Source of the DNA: Cymodocea nodosa
Lineage: Eukaryota; Streptophyta; Magnoliopsida; Alismatales; Cymodoceaceae
Length of the DNA stretch: 64,000 bases
NCBI GenBank assembly: GCA_036874045.1
Contig: CM072345.1
Coordinates: 265,501 to 329,500, forward strand
Direction of reading: 5' to 3'
Positions within the stretch are counted from its first letter, which is position 1. The number at the start of each line of letters is the position of its first letter. This document shows, piece by piece, positions 25,460-38,964 of this stretch. A program made the translations under genes and the position numbers. The notes under the pieces are model-generated. The model was given only the letters and a program-made list of their open reading frames with translations. It was not told the DNA's origin and ran no database searches.

Positions 25460-28400
25460 AAAACTGTGAAGTGAAGAATAATAGAAGAAAAGCGCACATA
25501 AAATACAGGATTTATGTGGTTTAGAAATAGCCTACATCTACAAGGAGTTGAATGTTTTTTTATGAGCTTAATGTTCATTAGCATCGTAAAATAGAGATTA
25601 CAAGTACACATATACAAGGATCATATACGGATCCTTACATATAATACCACACTCCCCTTCAAGCTGGAATATATATATTTTTCATATTCAGCTTGTTACA
25701 AATGGATTCAAAAACATTAGAATTCAATCTTTTTGTAGAAATATTGATAAGCTCTTGTGAGGATGAAACATTTGGTATGCAGATGATTCCCTTGATCACT
25801 AAATCATGAATGTAATGACAATCAATTTCGATATGCTTCTTAAGGAGGTGAACCTGATCAAGATTCACTTCCTATTATTCTACGTAAACATACCTGCTCT
25901 TGCATTCTACATCCCATTGTGTCGTGTGTTTCTTATGATCACTTGAGTCATTTTTGTTGGAATTTTGCTTTAGCCATTTCTTCTGAGTTAATTTTAGGGA
26001 ACTACCAGGAAGCCTTATAGCTACCTCATTGGAAGATAGCTATGGATAATGAAGTGGATGTCTTAAAGTCTTATGGCATTTGGGATTTTGTTACTTGTTC
26101 TGTAGATGCGAATGTTGTTTTTTGTAAGTGGGTCTTTACTGTGAAATACCAAATGATACAATTACTTGTTATAAGACTCATCTGGTTGCTCATGACTTTA
26201 CTCAGAAGTATGAAATTGATTATGCATAAACATTCTTTCCAATTGCTAAACTAAACTCTATTTGTGTACTTTAAATCACTAGTGGGAGTTGCCCTAGCTC
26301 GATGTTAAAAATGCATTTTTCTATGGTGATCTTGTTGAAGTCTATATGGAATAACTTCATGGATATGTTGCTTAGGGGGAGAACCTAGTGTACAAATTGA
26401 ACCTACGAGCTTGGTTTGAAAAGTTTAGTCAGGTCATGTTTTTTGGTGTGTTGTGGATCACTCTATTTTTATCCAACAAACACAATGTGGATGTAGATGT
26501 GTTATCTTGATTGTTTATGTTGATGACATTATTTTCACCAGAAGTAATAGTGTAGGCATTGCTAAGACTAATGCACATCTCTCGAAAATTTTTGATATTA
26601 AAGACATGGGAATGCTAGGTTTTTTTTAGGGATTAAATTTGTCTACTCCAAGGGAAAAGTTGTGCTATCTCAATAGAAGTATGCTTTAGACTTATTGAAG
26701 GAGATTAACTCTCTTGAGTGTAAACCTGAAACTACTATTGAGCAAAATCTGCTATTTTGGAATGAGTTTTCAAAATGTTTAGAAAATGTTGATTGGTATT
26801 GTCGACTGATAGGAAAACTTCTTTATCTTACTATCACTAGGCCTGACATTGCTTATTCTGTTGGAGTACTAAGTTTATACATCAACCTAAATTTATACAT
26901 TGGGTAGGAGCTTAAAGAGTATTTACCTATATCAAAGGTACTTCTAGCAGAGGTCTTTTATATCAAGCTTGTGGTCATCTTAAGGTTAAAGCTTACTTAG
27001 ATTCTAGTTATGTTGATGACAAAGGAGATATGAAGTCCACTTCAGGCCATTTTACCTTTGTTAGGGATAATCTAGTAACTTGGTGAAGCAAGAAGTAGAA
27101 TGTCATCTCTTATTTAAGTGTTGAGGCAGAATATAAGTCAATGGTTAAGACAAATTGGAAACTATTTTGGCTAAAATTCTTACTATAGGAGTTTAGTGTT
27201 GTAGTTCAAGAGCCAATACCTATGTATTACGACAACCAAACGACGATCCATATAACTCAAAATGAAACCTTTCATGAACAAATCAGCAAGGGATGTAGGA
27301 CTTGCATCTAGGGTGTTAATTGGAGTAGCCAGAAGCATAACTAGAGTGCATATTTGTCTATGATACACTTGTAGTGGTTAATCAAATGCATGACTATCAA
27401 CATTAGAATTACCACCTATACTAAGCATAAGATTAGGAATGAGAATTATCATGGGACTATCATCCTTTTGATGATCCTTAGAGAAATAAGGACGCATTTG
27501 ATAGAACAAATTGATAGTTTATCCTGACCAGGGGATAAATCTTGCATAAATGCTACACACCCAAAGACACAAGGAGAGAAACCAAAAAGTTCTTTTTCAA
27601 GATAAAGGCAATGAAGAGGTACCTCCCTGCCAAGTGGTGTGGAAGGTAACTAGTTTACCAAATATGATATAGTGAGAACTATGTTAGCCTAAAGATACTT
27701 TGGAATATTCATTTGAATAAGTAAGGTACAAATATATCAAGAAGGTGACAGTGTTTTCTCTCAGCTACTTTATTTTGTTATGATTTATGAGTACAAGAAG
27801 TTTGATGGATAATTCCAAGAGAGGAACACAAGTCTTAAAATTTTGTACTAACAAACTCTAGAGCATTATCAATCTGTAAACATTTTGGAACAATTGAAAA
27901 TTGATTTCTTACTTCATTAAGAAAATGTTGAATAACAGATACAATGTTTTGACAATCTTTCAACATATAGACTCATAATACTCTAGAATAATCATCCATA
28001 AAAATAATATAGTAGTGGTAGCTACTAATACACGACTTGGTCCCAGATATCACAATGAACCAAGTTAAAAATACTATTACTAGAAGTAAGATTCATGTAA
28101 GGAAAGGAAGTGCGACAATGTTTGCTTAATTGACAAGTCTCACAATTAACCTCAAAAGAGAAATCTAGGGAAGAGATTGTTGAAGCCTTTGAAAAGAGGG
28201 ATGACCTAGATAACAATGCAACAAGGTCACTTGATGGAGTATCAAGAATTAGGGTATACACTCCAGAGCTATCCTTACAGTCCAAACCAATCCTTGTCTC
28301 TGTCTACAGATCTTGAAAATTATAGTGAAATGGAAAGAATGTTACTGAATAGGAAAATTGTCGGGTAATGACACTAATAGAGAAGAGGTTGACAGACAAT

Positions 28401-29772
28401 TTAGGAATAAATAAGGTGTGATCTAATTGAATCCTGAAGGTGGCTTAAACAATGCCACTACTAGTGACTCGACATGATCGATCATCAACAATAGTAATAC
28501 CCTGAAGGTTTGAGATATAGCATAAGCAGTAAAAAAGGTCAAAACTACTTATCATATATTTGGAAGTTCCTAAGTCAATAATCTAGAAGTTTCTACCTTT
28601 TGCTGTCAAAGTAGTATCTATACCTAAAGTGGATGTAGTGGCGTTCATGGCATTGTGATCAGTTACTTGTAGTTGTAGAAAACGATCGTAGTCTGTCTAT
28701 GAAATCTTCACCGTTCTGGAGGTCTTGGCATGGTTAACAAGGTTAGTGGTTATCTTTGCCCATGCCAGCTTTCCATATTTCTCCCAGCAATGCTCAGGCC
28801 GATGATTAGTTTTCTCATAATGAATTGAATAAGTTCTACATTTTCCATCTAGACGACTTTCTTTAGGTTGATTTCTAACAGCTAAAGCAGATGATTCTTG
28901 TTGAGGTGGAGTACACACTGTTGAGACCTAAAGTACGCAAGCAAAACTAGGCTCCATACTATTCTCAAGCTAGGTGACAACCATTGAATCGTCTTCAAAC
29001 CAGTCGTCATACTTTGTATCTTTGACTTCTAGCAGATCTTTGGTTAGGTGCCCATGCTTTCGTTGAGACACTAAAAAGGTGTAGAAGCTTTTGGACCATA
29101 TGAGATAAGTTGTTCCATTCAGTCGTTCAACTGTGATGGAGGTATGATACACTATTAAGTCTTTCGATGTTGTCAAAAACATCCTTCTTCTTTTTAGTAG
29201 TGGTATAAAAAAAACTCAACCCAATTAGGGTAGCAAGCTGACCCTATCGTAGATCAGCAACAACAACTGTGGATTCAACAGTCACATATTTGCAAAGATA
29301 TACTTAAAAACCCACTATCATTCAACGAGCAAAAAAAGATTAGGAGGATGTGTACTAAAGTGTACATACATAGTCAATCACTCCCAAACAAGTTGAACAC
29401 GCTATTGTTAGGTGTGCTCCACTTTGTAGATGGATTTGATCCCGACCATGAGCTGAACTAGCAAACGGATGCATATGGACCATGCACATTGAATCGATGG
29501 TTGCTAATGGATCACAGACATGCGCAAAGGATGTGAGCTGAATGTGTGAACTCATGCTGACCATGGATGTGCATGAAGCATGTGAATTGCTGGTGAATGC
29601 GAATGAAGAAGGTGGACGTCAATGGAAAGTGGGAAGGAGAAGGATTAGTGTTGTGATACCATGTGATTAAGGAACCCTAATCTTCATTAGCATTGCAAAA
29701 TAGAGATTATAGGTACATATATACAAGGATTATATATGGATCCTTATACAAATCCTTATATATAATACCACA
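25460..29772 (-). mobile_element. Ty1-copia fossil with both LTR ends; parts on both strands
   Basis: The 5' LTR is at about 29,662-29,772 (minus), next to TGGTATCACAAC. The 3' LTR reaches 25,651, preceded on the minus strand by a polypurine tract (CTTGAAGGGGAG). The minus strand carries gag (about 28,690-29,182, with a knuckle-like CRTYSIHYEKTNHRPEHC), integrase (about 27,380-28,560) and the RNase H end (about 25,659-25,868, KKHIEIDCHYIHDLV). The reverse transcriptase/RNase H part (about 25,880-27,270) lies on the plus strand, so the middle is in opposite orientation to both ends. It is broken in many places. Confidence 0.82.
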
Positions 29773-29789
29773 ATTCGATTTAAGTCTAG

Positions 29790-30625
29790 AGAGGATTTCA
29801 TCAGGATATATGTGTAGGACCACTACTTGATCAAAGATAAGAAGATGCTTATCACTCATTGGTCTCCCTCCTTTTCACTTAAACTAGAATCTCCTTGGGC
29901 ATCAATCTAAATGTACCTTCTGAATTTTTGCACACACCTCTAGGTTCTCACTATCATGAAATCAATTGTTGACATGTTGGGAAGATTCCTATGTATGCAC
30001 TAAGATGTCCAAAGATTCACAAAGCTTGGTTTAACACTTACATGCATTGAGATAAACTTATCAAAGCCTCTCCTGTGAAACATCAAAATCAAGAATGGAA
30101 TTGAACTAATCAACTAGGTAATCATGTATGGACCATGAGAACCCAAATTTTGTTTAGCTTGCTTCAAGATAGGACATCTAAAATTACAAGGGTCTTGGGA
30201 AGAAAGCCTCTTGATTTTATATTAAAGATAAAATCCATCAAAATAAAATTCACTTAGTAGCAATATTAAAACCTTTCATTGCACTGGATGAGGGACAAGA
30301 GGTTGTTGACTACATCCACCATTCCAATTGGCAGCCTAATCCTGCTTTAGGCAAGATATGACTTTTTTGGTTGGACCTCATAACTATTTTTCTTGTCCAG
30401 GAATTGGAGCAACTATTCACTTACTGAATCTATTTACAAAATGGGAACAAATTTCTCTTACACTTGTTTATGCTTCTTACACCATAAGAGTTAGATGTCA
30501 CCTCTAGGAGGGGCTTTAGTTAATCAATCATAGATTTCCAAAGCCTCCCTACATCATTGGCAGTGATTTGAATGTTTTCAAATAGGAAGAGGATATTTTA
30601 GCTACCCCATTCTGCTTCACAAGTA
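29790..30625 (+). mobile_element. LINE (L1-type) 5' fragment: ORF1 and start of endonuclease
   Basis: The plus-strand frames show ITHWSPSFSLKLESPWAS followed by a CFACFKIGHLK-like knuckle region (about 30,155-30,190, reads FCLACFKIGHLK). These are landmarks of plant L1 ORF1 (DUF4283 plus CCHC). The end, to about 30,600, reads like the start of the endonuclease/ORF2 region (IIGSDLNVFK). It stops where a copia relic begins. Frames are interrupted. It may or may not belong with the LINE tail at 32,860-33,860. Confidence 0.65.
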
Positions 30626-32846
30626 GTCTAGTGGATAATTCTCAAAGAAGAACAAAATAATTGAAAATCAATTTATGTAAATTCAAGAGTATTGTCAGTA
30701 CATAAGGTTTTAAGGTATAAAGAAAATTAGGTTTTGATTTCAATAAGAAAATGTTAGAGAACATCAAGAATATTTTGATGATTCTTAAGAAGATACACCT
30801 AATAGACTTGAGAATAATCATTGATGAACATAATGTAATATTTGTGACCACTAATAGAACTAATACGACTGGGATCCTAAATATCACAATGAATAAATTT
30901 AAACAGACTCTTAAAGGATATAAGATGTAAACGCTTAAAGATAGTATAGGTATGCTTTCCAAGTTGACAAGGCTCATAATCAAAATGAGAAACAATAAAC
31001 TACAACAAAGTTTGACACAACTTCTCACAGGAGGGATGACTAAGACAATAATGCCACAATATCAAAGATTTAGAAGTCGACATGCAAGCCTACAATCCTT
31101 AAGGAATATAATCATGGATCAACTGACAAAATGCCTATGGTTCTTTTATGGTTTAAACCAATCCTTTTATTTGTCTACAAATTTTGAAAGGTATAATGAA
31201 AGGGAAAGAATGTAACTAAGCAAAGTAGTTCAACGGTATTGATATTGATAGATAGAAGGTTAAAAAAAAATCAGAGATATATAGAATATTGTTTAGCTTA
31301 ATCTAGGAGGAGACTTATATGTCACCTCAATTAGATATAAGATAGGAACAACCATCAGTTATGGTGATACTTTGTTTATCGAAGACAAAATTAAGATGGT
31401 CAAACAAGGTAAGTATACCTGAGGTATGAGAGGAAGTGCCAAAATCTAAGATCTAGGGATTATCACTAGAGGCAATCAAGGTTGCTGTACCAAGATGAGA
31501 AAAAGGAGTTTGCTCACTCATTGTAGTGGAATCTATTCCCTAAGTTTGTAGATGATGCTCATAGTCTGCTTGTGATAGAGTAATTGTAGGTTCGCTAGAA
31601 AAAGTTATGATTATATGTACTATATTGACATGTGCAAATAGTTGAGGAGAAGGTCGACCTACCTTATCATAGCACTTATCTGAGTGGTGCCTAAATCACT
31701 CACGATGATAACATTTCATCTTCTCTTGTTTGCTTGCATAACTCCCACATCTTCCTCAATTGTAACTTTTACCTTGAGAGGAAGAAGCAATAAGGATAGA
31801 ATGATCTATAATAGAGGAAACAGATGTGTTGGATTGTATAGAAATGTGCATAACTTGAACAAAGGTCTCATCAAGATCTGACATCTTTTTTGCTCCTAAA
31901 ATATATCCATGAAGTTGGGCACCAATGTCGAAATTAAGATTGGCCAAGTAAACTACAACTGCCAATTTCTCTTTATAGCTTTAAAATGTCATAATATCTG
32001 TAGTAGGTAGTTGTAGAACATTAAGCTCATCAATCATTTTGCAGATCAAACTATAATGTTCTTGGAAAGTTCTGTCCCCTTACTTGAGTTGGAAAAGCTA
32101 CTCATAGATTTGGAAGGTGCAGGAAATGTTTTTCTCATATCTACATGTTCACCGAAGATTATCCCAAATTTTCTTAGTAGGATGAATTGTTGTGACACCA
32201 TGGGCAACTGTAGGCTCTATGTTAGACAACATCCAAGACACTATCATTGTATTATCAACATACCAATCTTTATAAGTGACATCTAAAGGGGGGGAGGTAA
32301 GATGATGTTCTTGTCTGTGTGCAATCACAATTGTTTTAAAACTTTGTGCCCACAACAAATAGTTAGAACCATTCAACTTTTTGGTTACACTTGAAAAGTT
32401 CTTGATTAGTAATTCCTTTGGAAAGGCTTGTGCATCGGTCTTTTTTTTTTTGTGTGGTCAATGAGAGAGAGAAAAAGGAAAACCTAGGAAGGTGCTTTGA
32501 TACCAAGTTGAATAAAAGAGTAAAAAAGGCTTTCATTACATGAAGAGAAGTACAATATGTAGGAGACACATGATAAGATCCATAAATAGATCCCAAACAC
32601 CATATACTAAATAACATGCAACATAATAGTAACATTGGGAGAATTGTAGATCTATGGTGGATGATTGAACAAGAATGAGAATTAGGGAAAATAACTAAGG
32701 TTCACAAGCTACTTTTGAAAGGTAGCACTCTTCAAATGTTTGGTTACACATTAATACACAAAAACAACTATCTCTAAGTGACACTTAAATATAACATAAC
32801 TTCAGCATATGAGCTAGGTTGACTCAACTTGCCTGTTACAAAATGT
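30625..32846 (-). mobile_element. Ty1-copia fossil: LTR, gag, integrase part
   Basis: It reads on the minus strand. The LTR-like segment spans about 32,846 to 32,506 (starts TGTAACAGGCAAG, ends TTCA) and is followed by a primer-binding site (TTGGTATCAAAGC). Gag follows, with MNGSNYLLWAQSFKTIV (32,376 down) and PTKKIWDNL, then pre-integrase/integrase sequence to about 30,640. Reverse transcriptase and the 3' end are not present. It is broken and old. The LTR resembles the one at 58,450-58,727. Confidence 0.75.
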
Positions 32847-33184
32847 TGGAAGGAGCATTATTCTATGATCTATGAGACTAGTTGAGGATCCTTTATGAAC
32901 ATCAAAGCTAGAATTGATTCCTCCTTAGATACCTTCCACAATACCTATGTGAAAGGTAGCACTCTTCAAATGTTTGGTTACACATTAATACACAAAAACA
33001 ACTATCTCTAAGTGACACTTAGATATAACATAACTTCAGCATATGAGCTAGGTTGGCTCAACTTGCCTGTTACAAAATGTTGAAAGGAGCATTATTCTAT
33101 GATCTATGAGACTAGTAGAGGATCCTTTATGAACATCAAAACTAGAATTGATTCCTCCTTAGATACCTTCCACAATACCTATGT
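32717..33184 (+). repeat. Tandem duplication, 234-bp unit, two copies
   Basis: The segments 32,717-32,950 and 32,951-33,184 differ at about five positions (roughly 98% identical) and abut exactly. Each unit contains the end of the copia LTR-like segment and the start of the LINE fragment, so the duplication arose after those two were joined. Confidence 0.93.
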
Positions 33185-33860
33185 AAAAGTTAGATGCCAT
33201 TCAGATGAGGCCTTACTACTATCAAAACTTGGATTCAGGAATTTTGAAGCTAGACTTCAACTGATCAAATGGTTTTCTTGAGAGAAAACCCTTCAGCCAA
33301 GACTTAAGCTTAGCATAGATGATGCAATGAGCATGGATGGCAAAGTTGTAGGTGGAAGAGTTATTTGTAACTACTAAGGAGAGATGATTGTTGCTCTCCA
33401 AGAGTCTTATGGTCTAGTAAGCGTGGTAGTGGCAGAACTCCATGCCATACTGAATCGACCAACTATTTGTAATGACGTTGGTTTCCACTTAGATTGCATT
33501 GAGATCAAGATTAACTCCCTTACTATAGTTGAAGGTTTTCAGAATAATTAATGCCTGCCATTCTAGTCTATGCTAAGGAACCAAGTCAACTAAGCTCACT
33601 CCCTCAAACATGTGCATTGGGAAGTCAATTGACTGACAGATACATTGGTCAAGACAATGTTTAAATGCAATCAAAGACAACTCTTTAGACAAACAATGTA
33701 TCGGTCAAGAGAAGTTCATCAACAATGACACCTAGACAACTTAAGGATTCCTTATGGAACCCCTTATGTCTTTTTCTCATCTTATCCTATAATATTTGGT
33801 TTTCCTCTTGTTTGGGCCCCCACCCCATAAATAGACTGGGGTTTTTTTATAAAAAAAGGG
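32860..33860 (+). mobile_element. LINE (L1-type) 3' part, RNase H and tail
   Basis: The plus-strand frames show the linker block GSFMNIKTRIDSSLDTFHNT (33,120 on) and LGFRNFEARL, then RNase H with VVGGRVICNY and VVAELHAIL (about 33,340-33,450). The tail carries the block ending CCCCATAAATAGACTGGGG (to 33,841) and a T/A-rich end. It is 5'-truncated, and its start is duplicated. From 33,861 to 34,888 I recognise nothing but intron. Confidence 0.8.
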
Positions 33861-34888
33861 AAAAGTATCTATATCCACTATGAATTATACTTTAAGAATT
33901 GACTTCTCCATGTAGAAGGGTTTCAGATTCATCATAACCCTTTTGGTATGATGTCCAAGAAGTTTGAGTGGTGATATTGGTGGGAATGATCATTTGGTGT
34001 TTCCATGATGATCCATGTTGCCATTCTTTTTGGCATTAGAGAGTTGTTGATTTTTGCAAAAAATTCATTCAGGCATTGATGGTTTATCTTATTCAGCATT
34101 AGCTTTCCTCTTCTTTTTGTTTGTGTCAAGTATGCATATTGTTGAAATTTATACATTCAGATAATGGTTATTTTGTACTAGACTATCCTACATTGTAGTT
34201 AAAAGAAACCCAAATGGAATAGGAATCCAACACAGTAAAGTGTAAATATCAAAGACTACATAGACAGAAATCCCTAGTCTCTAGTGAATTTAGTTTCTCT
34301 AAAAGAAAAAATTGAACATTATTTTTACAATGAGCAGGCTTTGCTTTAATATCTTCGCCACTGCCCCCTCCCTCAACTTTGGTTGTTTGTTTGTTAAGTT
34401 TGGAATATTGCAAAGTGCTATGTGACATGAGAGGATACATTTTCATTACCAATTATTGATTGGAATGCTTCTCTACTGATTGTTGGATGGAGGGCTTGTG
34501 TTACCTGCTATTGCATTTTCTCTAAATCATATAGTGTTGAACATTGAAACCTAAATTATCACAATTATTTAAGAATCAAGAAAAGGAAAAGGTCTGTGTG
34601 AAGATTTTCCATAAAAATCAATTTACTGATGCATTCTCCTTTTTCTGATGAGCATATAGACTTGAGTTTAACAATGTTGAGAATGCCATAAAATGCTCGA
34701 CTTTGATCTGCTTTGGTTGGCTACATGAAAAGCTTTGTCTTCTTCCAGTGTCTTTTAATTTTCTTTGATACTGGGCATCTTGCTAATGGAATTCCATGTT
34801 CGTTTTTAGGTGCTTTTGACGGTAGGGATATTGATTTCTCTATATCTTTACTTATTATTTATACAAACTTATATGATTTGATTTCCAG

Positions 34889-34944
34889 GAAAAGTGGAGT
34901 ATGTCTACATCAAAGTAGTGGAATCTTCACAGTCTGCTGTTGAG
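34889..34944 (+). CDS. EDD1: EDD1 exon 5
   Basis: This exon has 56 nt. The first two bases complete the Gly codon from exon 4, and 18 codons follow: KVEYVYIKVVESSQSAVE. Arabidopsis has GKTEYVHARVTEPARLALE here. The acceptor is gatttccag and the donor is GAG|gtacta, ending phase 0. Its small size and the long preceding intron would make it easy for gene finders to miss. Confidence 0.92.
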
Positions 34945-35168
34945 GTACTACATCATGTGGATCATGACATTGTTTTTCTTTTTTGTTTTGAAGGTCATAA
35001 ATAAAAATACTTTATTGTATTAAGATATGTATGAGCCTTGCAAAATGACCCTACAACATCAGAAGGGTTCCCCCTTTCTGAAGGGGATTTCTTTGTAATG
35101 CTTCCTTATGATTCATTAAACTCTTTAGAACATCTACGATTTCTTGTCCTGAAGCCTGTTCATCACTC

Positions 35169-38060
35169 TTTTTTTTGTTTTTCTAATAAAGATCCCCATT
35201 CAATTAAGGGGTGGGGACCCTAAAAAGAGATACAAGGAGGTGAAACTCCAATAAGGGGACACCGATCATGGGGACCAGCAAGGAGGCCCATTTTATCACA
35301 TTGATATTGCCTGATAACCTCCTTTGGGAGATCAGATACATGATAGAAGAGTGCCTGTTGAGTGATGTTCAACTCATGCTTGGCAAGAAAGTCCACAAGG
35401 TAGTTTGCTTCACACTAAATATAGTTGAAAAAAAGGCTTGATGAACTAGGTCCAGTGTGGTAGGCCATATGGAAAGCACCTGTCCAGAGATGCATTGATT
35501 GTTCTTCAAGGCATTGACAAGGGAAAGCAAGTCAGATTCAATTTCCAAGTGGTTTATGGGGATTCTGACTTGTATCCTTAAGGAGAGATCCATTAGGAGG
35601 GCTTGAAGTTTAACCATAAAAACATTCATTGCACAAAGAATTCTGCAAAGGCTAGGATAATTTCTCTTTGGGCATTGCAGATGATGCTACCACCTGCTAC
35701 CTTGCCTTGAAGGCTAACCGCCCCATTAATGTTAAGCTTGACATGATTAGGAAGGGGACCTTCCTATGTAATCCGAAGGGATAAGTGGAGTCTAGCTGAT
35801 GAATTTCTAAAGCCAATCTTATTGAGAAGGGGGACCTCTTCTGGTTTGCATTGAGACTTGTTGAAAGTTCTATAGAAGGTATCTAGAAAAGAATCAATAC
35901 AAGCTCTAATGTTGGCAAAGGGGGCTTTGAGACTCGTCACATGGAGAGCTGAGCAACACACTTTCCAGAACTCTTAGTGGATGGTGGCCAATAGGACCTT
36001 GAGAGAATTGGAAGTTATCTGCTTGGACTTCCTTAGTAAGGAGTTGAAGACAAACTCCTTCCACTTGCTGATTTTGAAGTTTGATTCTAAGCTTCTTATT
36101 AAGCCAAAATCTGCATTGGATGACCCATTCACCAATAAAGCAATGGTGCCCTTCCGAATCCTCCTAGGGTTGGAAGATGCAGCAAAGGCATTTAGAAGCT
36201 AACTGAAATCCCTTATGCTTGGAGATCCTTTCTGTAGGGAAAATGGCATGGAAGAAACACCATAGAAAAAAGGAGACTTTAGTGGGCATGAATTTGCTCC
36301 AGATCCAAACATTCCACCTTGCCTGGTTGTTCCTCTTACGTTTGGCCTCCCATGTAGTTTTAACAGATAGAATTCCGTTTGTTGTGCCAACCCAATTGAA
36401 AGCATCCTTGGCCTCTATGATTCAATTAAGCTGACTATCGATTTCATCCCTAATATGGTAGTGAAGAGGGAGATGGGTTAGCATATCTTTGTTAGCTACA
36501 AGATCAGCCACAGTGACTTAATTGAGGCCAGCAGGCACCTCCACTAATTGTGAAAGCTTGCCTAAGGGGAGCCACTAGTCATGCCAAAGATTGATGTGCC
36601 CTTTGCCTCCTGTTCATTGAGCTTTCCTGGAGATGTTCTTTCAAGCCTTGTAGAGGAAGTTTTATCTAGTAGATCCACCTTTAGCGTGAGTATCAAATGG
36701 CCAACCATACTTGCTAATAATAATGTTAGCCTAAAATAATTCATTATGGATCAGCCTCCAAGTCATTTTCATTCTGAGGGTCATCATAGACTCCTTAAGG
36801 TCTCTCAAGCCTAAACCACCCTCCTCTAAAGGTTTGGTAATGGTGCTCCATTTAAGCCAGTGGGCCTTTCCTTCACCCTATAGGAAGTTTGAAAAAGTGG
36901 ATTAAATTCTGTTGAGGATGTCAAATACACTTTTGAGATGGATTGGTAAGCTGGATAGAACATGCTTAAGAAGCATTATTCTAGTGTTGAGGGATAAAAG
37001 TTTGCTTGATGCCCATGAGGATGTCAAATACACTTTTGAGATGGATTGGTAAGCTGGATAGAACATGCTTAAGAAGCATTATTCTAGTGTTGAGGGATAA
37101 AAGTTTGCTTTTCTAATTGACTAGCTTCCCTTGTATCCTTTGAACAAGTTCTTCAAAGTAGCTTTGCTTGGCTCTCCCCTTGAAAATGGGACAAACCAGA
37201 TATTTGAATGGAAACTCTCTTTGTTGGAATCCTGTCATCTCCTAGATCATACCCTCCCTATATCGTGGGAGGTTCTTGGCTGTCATAAAAAAACTCTTGC
37301 TATGGTTGACCTTCTAACTTGAGAATCTTTTATATTCTTTTAGTAATTCAAGAGAATGCTTGAGACCGTCCTTTTTGCCATTTAGAAATAGAATTGCATC
37401 ATCTGTGTATAAAAGGTGTGAGATTTTGTTGCATTTTTTGCCTACCTTATAAGGAGTTATTCTGCCCAAGGAGATCCAATTCTGTAACCCTCGACAAAGC
37501 ACTTCCTTGATGGTAATTAAGAGATACAGGGAGAGTGGTTTGTCTTGTCTAAGACCCCTAGTAGCTTTGAAGAAGTTGGAAGTTTTTCTGTTGAGAACAA
37601 CAAATAAAGGATTATATTCAACACAGTTCTTGTGTAGGAGGACAATCTCTTTGAGAGAAGCTAAACTTAATCATGACCTACCAAATAGCTTCCCATTCTA
37701 TATGGTCGAAGGCATTTCCATGGTTAGGTTTAGGATGATATTTCCCCCATGGAATCCCCCCTCAATAGTCTGTGCAAGCTCTTAGGTTAAGGTTATATTG
37801 TCCACCATACTTCTACCAACTACAAAAGCACCTTCTGACTGAGAGATAATCTTTAGGAGGATGGTAGTCAATCTTTCGGAGATCTTTGAATATCTTATAG
37901 CAGATGTTACATAAGCTAATTGGGTAGAAATCTTGGAAATCTGAGAGGCTGTCTTTCTTGGGGATTAGAGTGAGGAATGTGGCCTTCCAAAAGTCATTAA
38001 GAATATATCCTCAGAAAAACTCCTTTTTGGTGTACTAGAGAATAATTGTCTTATAATTTT
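35169..38060 (-). mobile_element. LINE (L1-type), 5'-truncated
   Basis: It reads on the minus strand and fills most of intron 5. The order is: reverse transcriptase from about 38,040 (ISTQLAYVTSAIRY, then RGLRQDKPLSLYL, then HLLYTDDAILFLNG at about 37,370-37,410), RT C-terminus, zf-RVT region, linker FANIRACIDSFLDTFYRTFN (about 35,850-35,910) and RNase H. The tail contains CCCCACCCC and GGGG blocks (35,195-35,220) and an A-rich end near 35,169. ORF1 and the endonuclease are missing, and stops and frameshifts occur. An exact 94-bp piece is repeated in tandem inside (36,914-37,110). Confidence 0.86.
36914..37110 (+). repeat. Perfect tandem duplication inside the LINE, 103-bp period
   Basis: The stretch gaggatgtcaaatacactt through ataaaagtttgctt occurs at 36,914-37,007 and again at 37,017-37,110 with no differences that I can see. 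The copies are separated by nine extra bases (gatgcccat). The exact match points to a recent event. Confidence 0.93.
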
Positions 38061-38648
38061 TGTAGTAGTAGAAAGATTTTTTTGGGTGGGGAAATGGTTA
38101 AATGACTGCCAATTTGTTGTGCTTTTTATGGAAAATAATTAGGTTTGTGGTAGATGCTCAAATTTGTAACTATGCCTTATAAACTTATTTAAAAGAATCG
38201 ATCTGGATCACAAATATTCTTTCAACATACAATATGCTCTGGTGGGAAAAGTGCCAGTAGCATGTGACATTCATATAGGTGGAATATGGGATTTGCAACT
38301 TCTAGGACTTTGGAATGCGTAAGGCCAAAGAAATTTAGAACACATACAAAACAACAATCTACATATGGAAATTTTATGTCTTTAATTTAGGTATCCTGTA
38401 TTCTCATTGACAAGACAAAAAAGCAATGTTTTTTACACAATAGTTGCTAGAAATGGACACTTGTGTTGTTAACATAATTGAATTGGTAATTTTGCATAAA
38501 TGTTTATTTTTCATTTTTTTAATGTACATTAAGAATTCAAAGTTGCTTTGGATGATTCTATTTTGAATGTATTTGTCATAAGTTAGTCTGACCTCAAGCT
38601 TTACATTTAGCACATTTTCAGTTTGGTTTGTTTCTCTCCACAACCTAG

Positions 38649-38720
38649 GTGCTAGCTGAAGATTTGCCTGGTATCATAGCTAAAATATCATTTCCAATGT
38701 CAATGCGATGGAACTCCCAA
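38649..38720 (+). CDS. EDD1: EDD1 exon 6 (EDLPGI..KISFP..MRW block)
   Basis: This exon has 24 codons and is phase 0 at both ends. It encodes VLAEDLPGIIAKISFPMSMR and then WNSQ. This is one of the best conserved GlyS segments; Arabidopsis has VLSEDLPGILAKISFPKSMRWNS. The acceptor is cacaacctag and the donor is CAA|gtaagt, a consensus site. It lies just past the 5' end of the intron-5 LINE. Confidence 0.96.
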
Positions 38721-38964
38721 GTAAGTAAATTCTTCCTTGTGTTAGTGAAAATGCATTTAAGTATATATTATTTCCATTTATAAAACTCATCTAGTATATT
38801 ATCTCAAAATCTTAAAACACCATGCAAGTTTAGCTTCTAAGTAAGATATTTGGAAATTCAAAGTTGATTTACCAGCCTTTTAGGCATTGTAAAACTTTTA
38901 CCTTTTTGAGAAACATCGGGAAGAAGCACATCCAACTCTTACATTGCTTTACCAAATTGGATAC

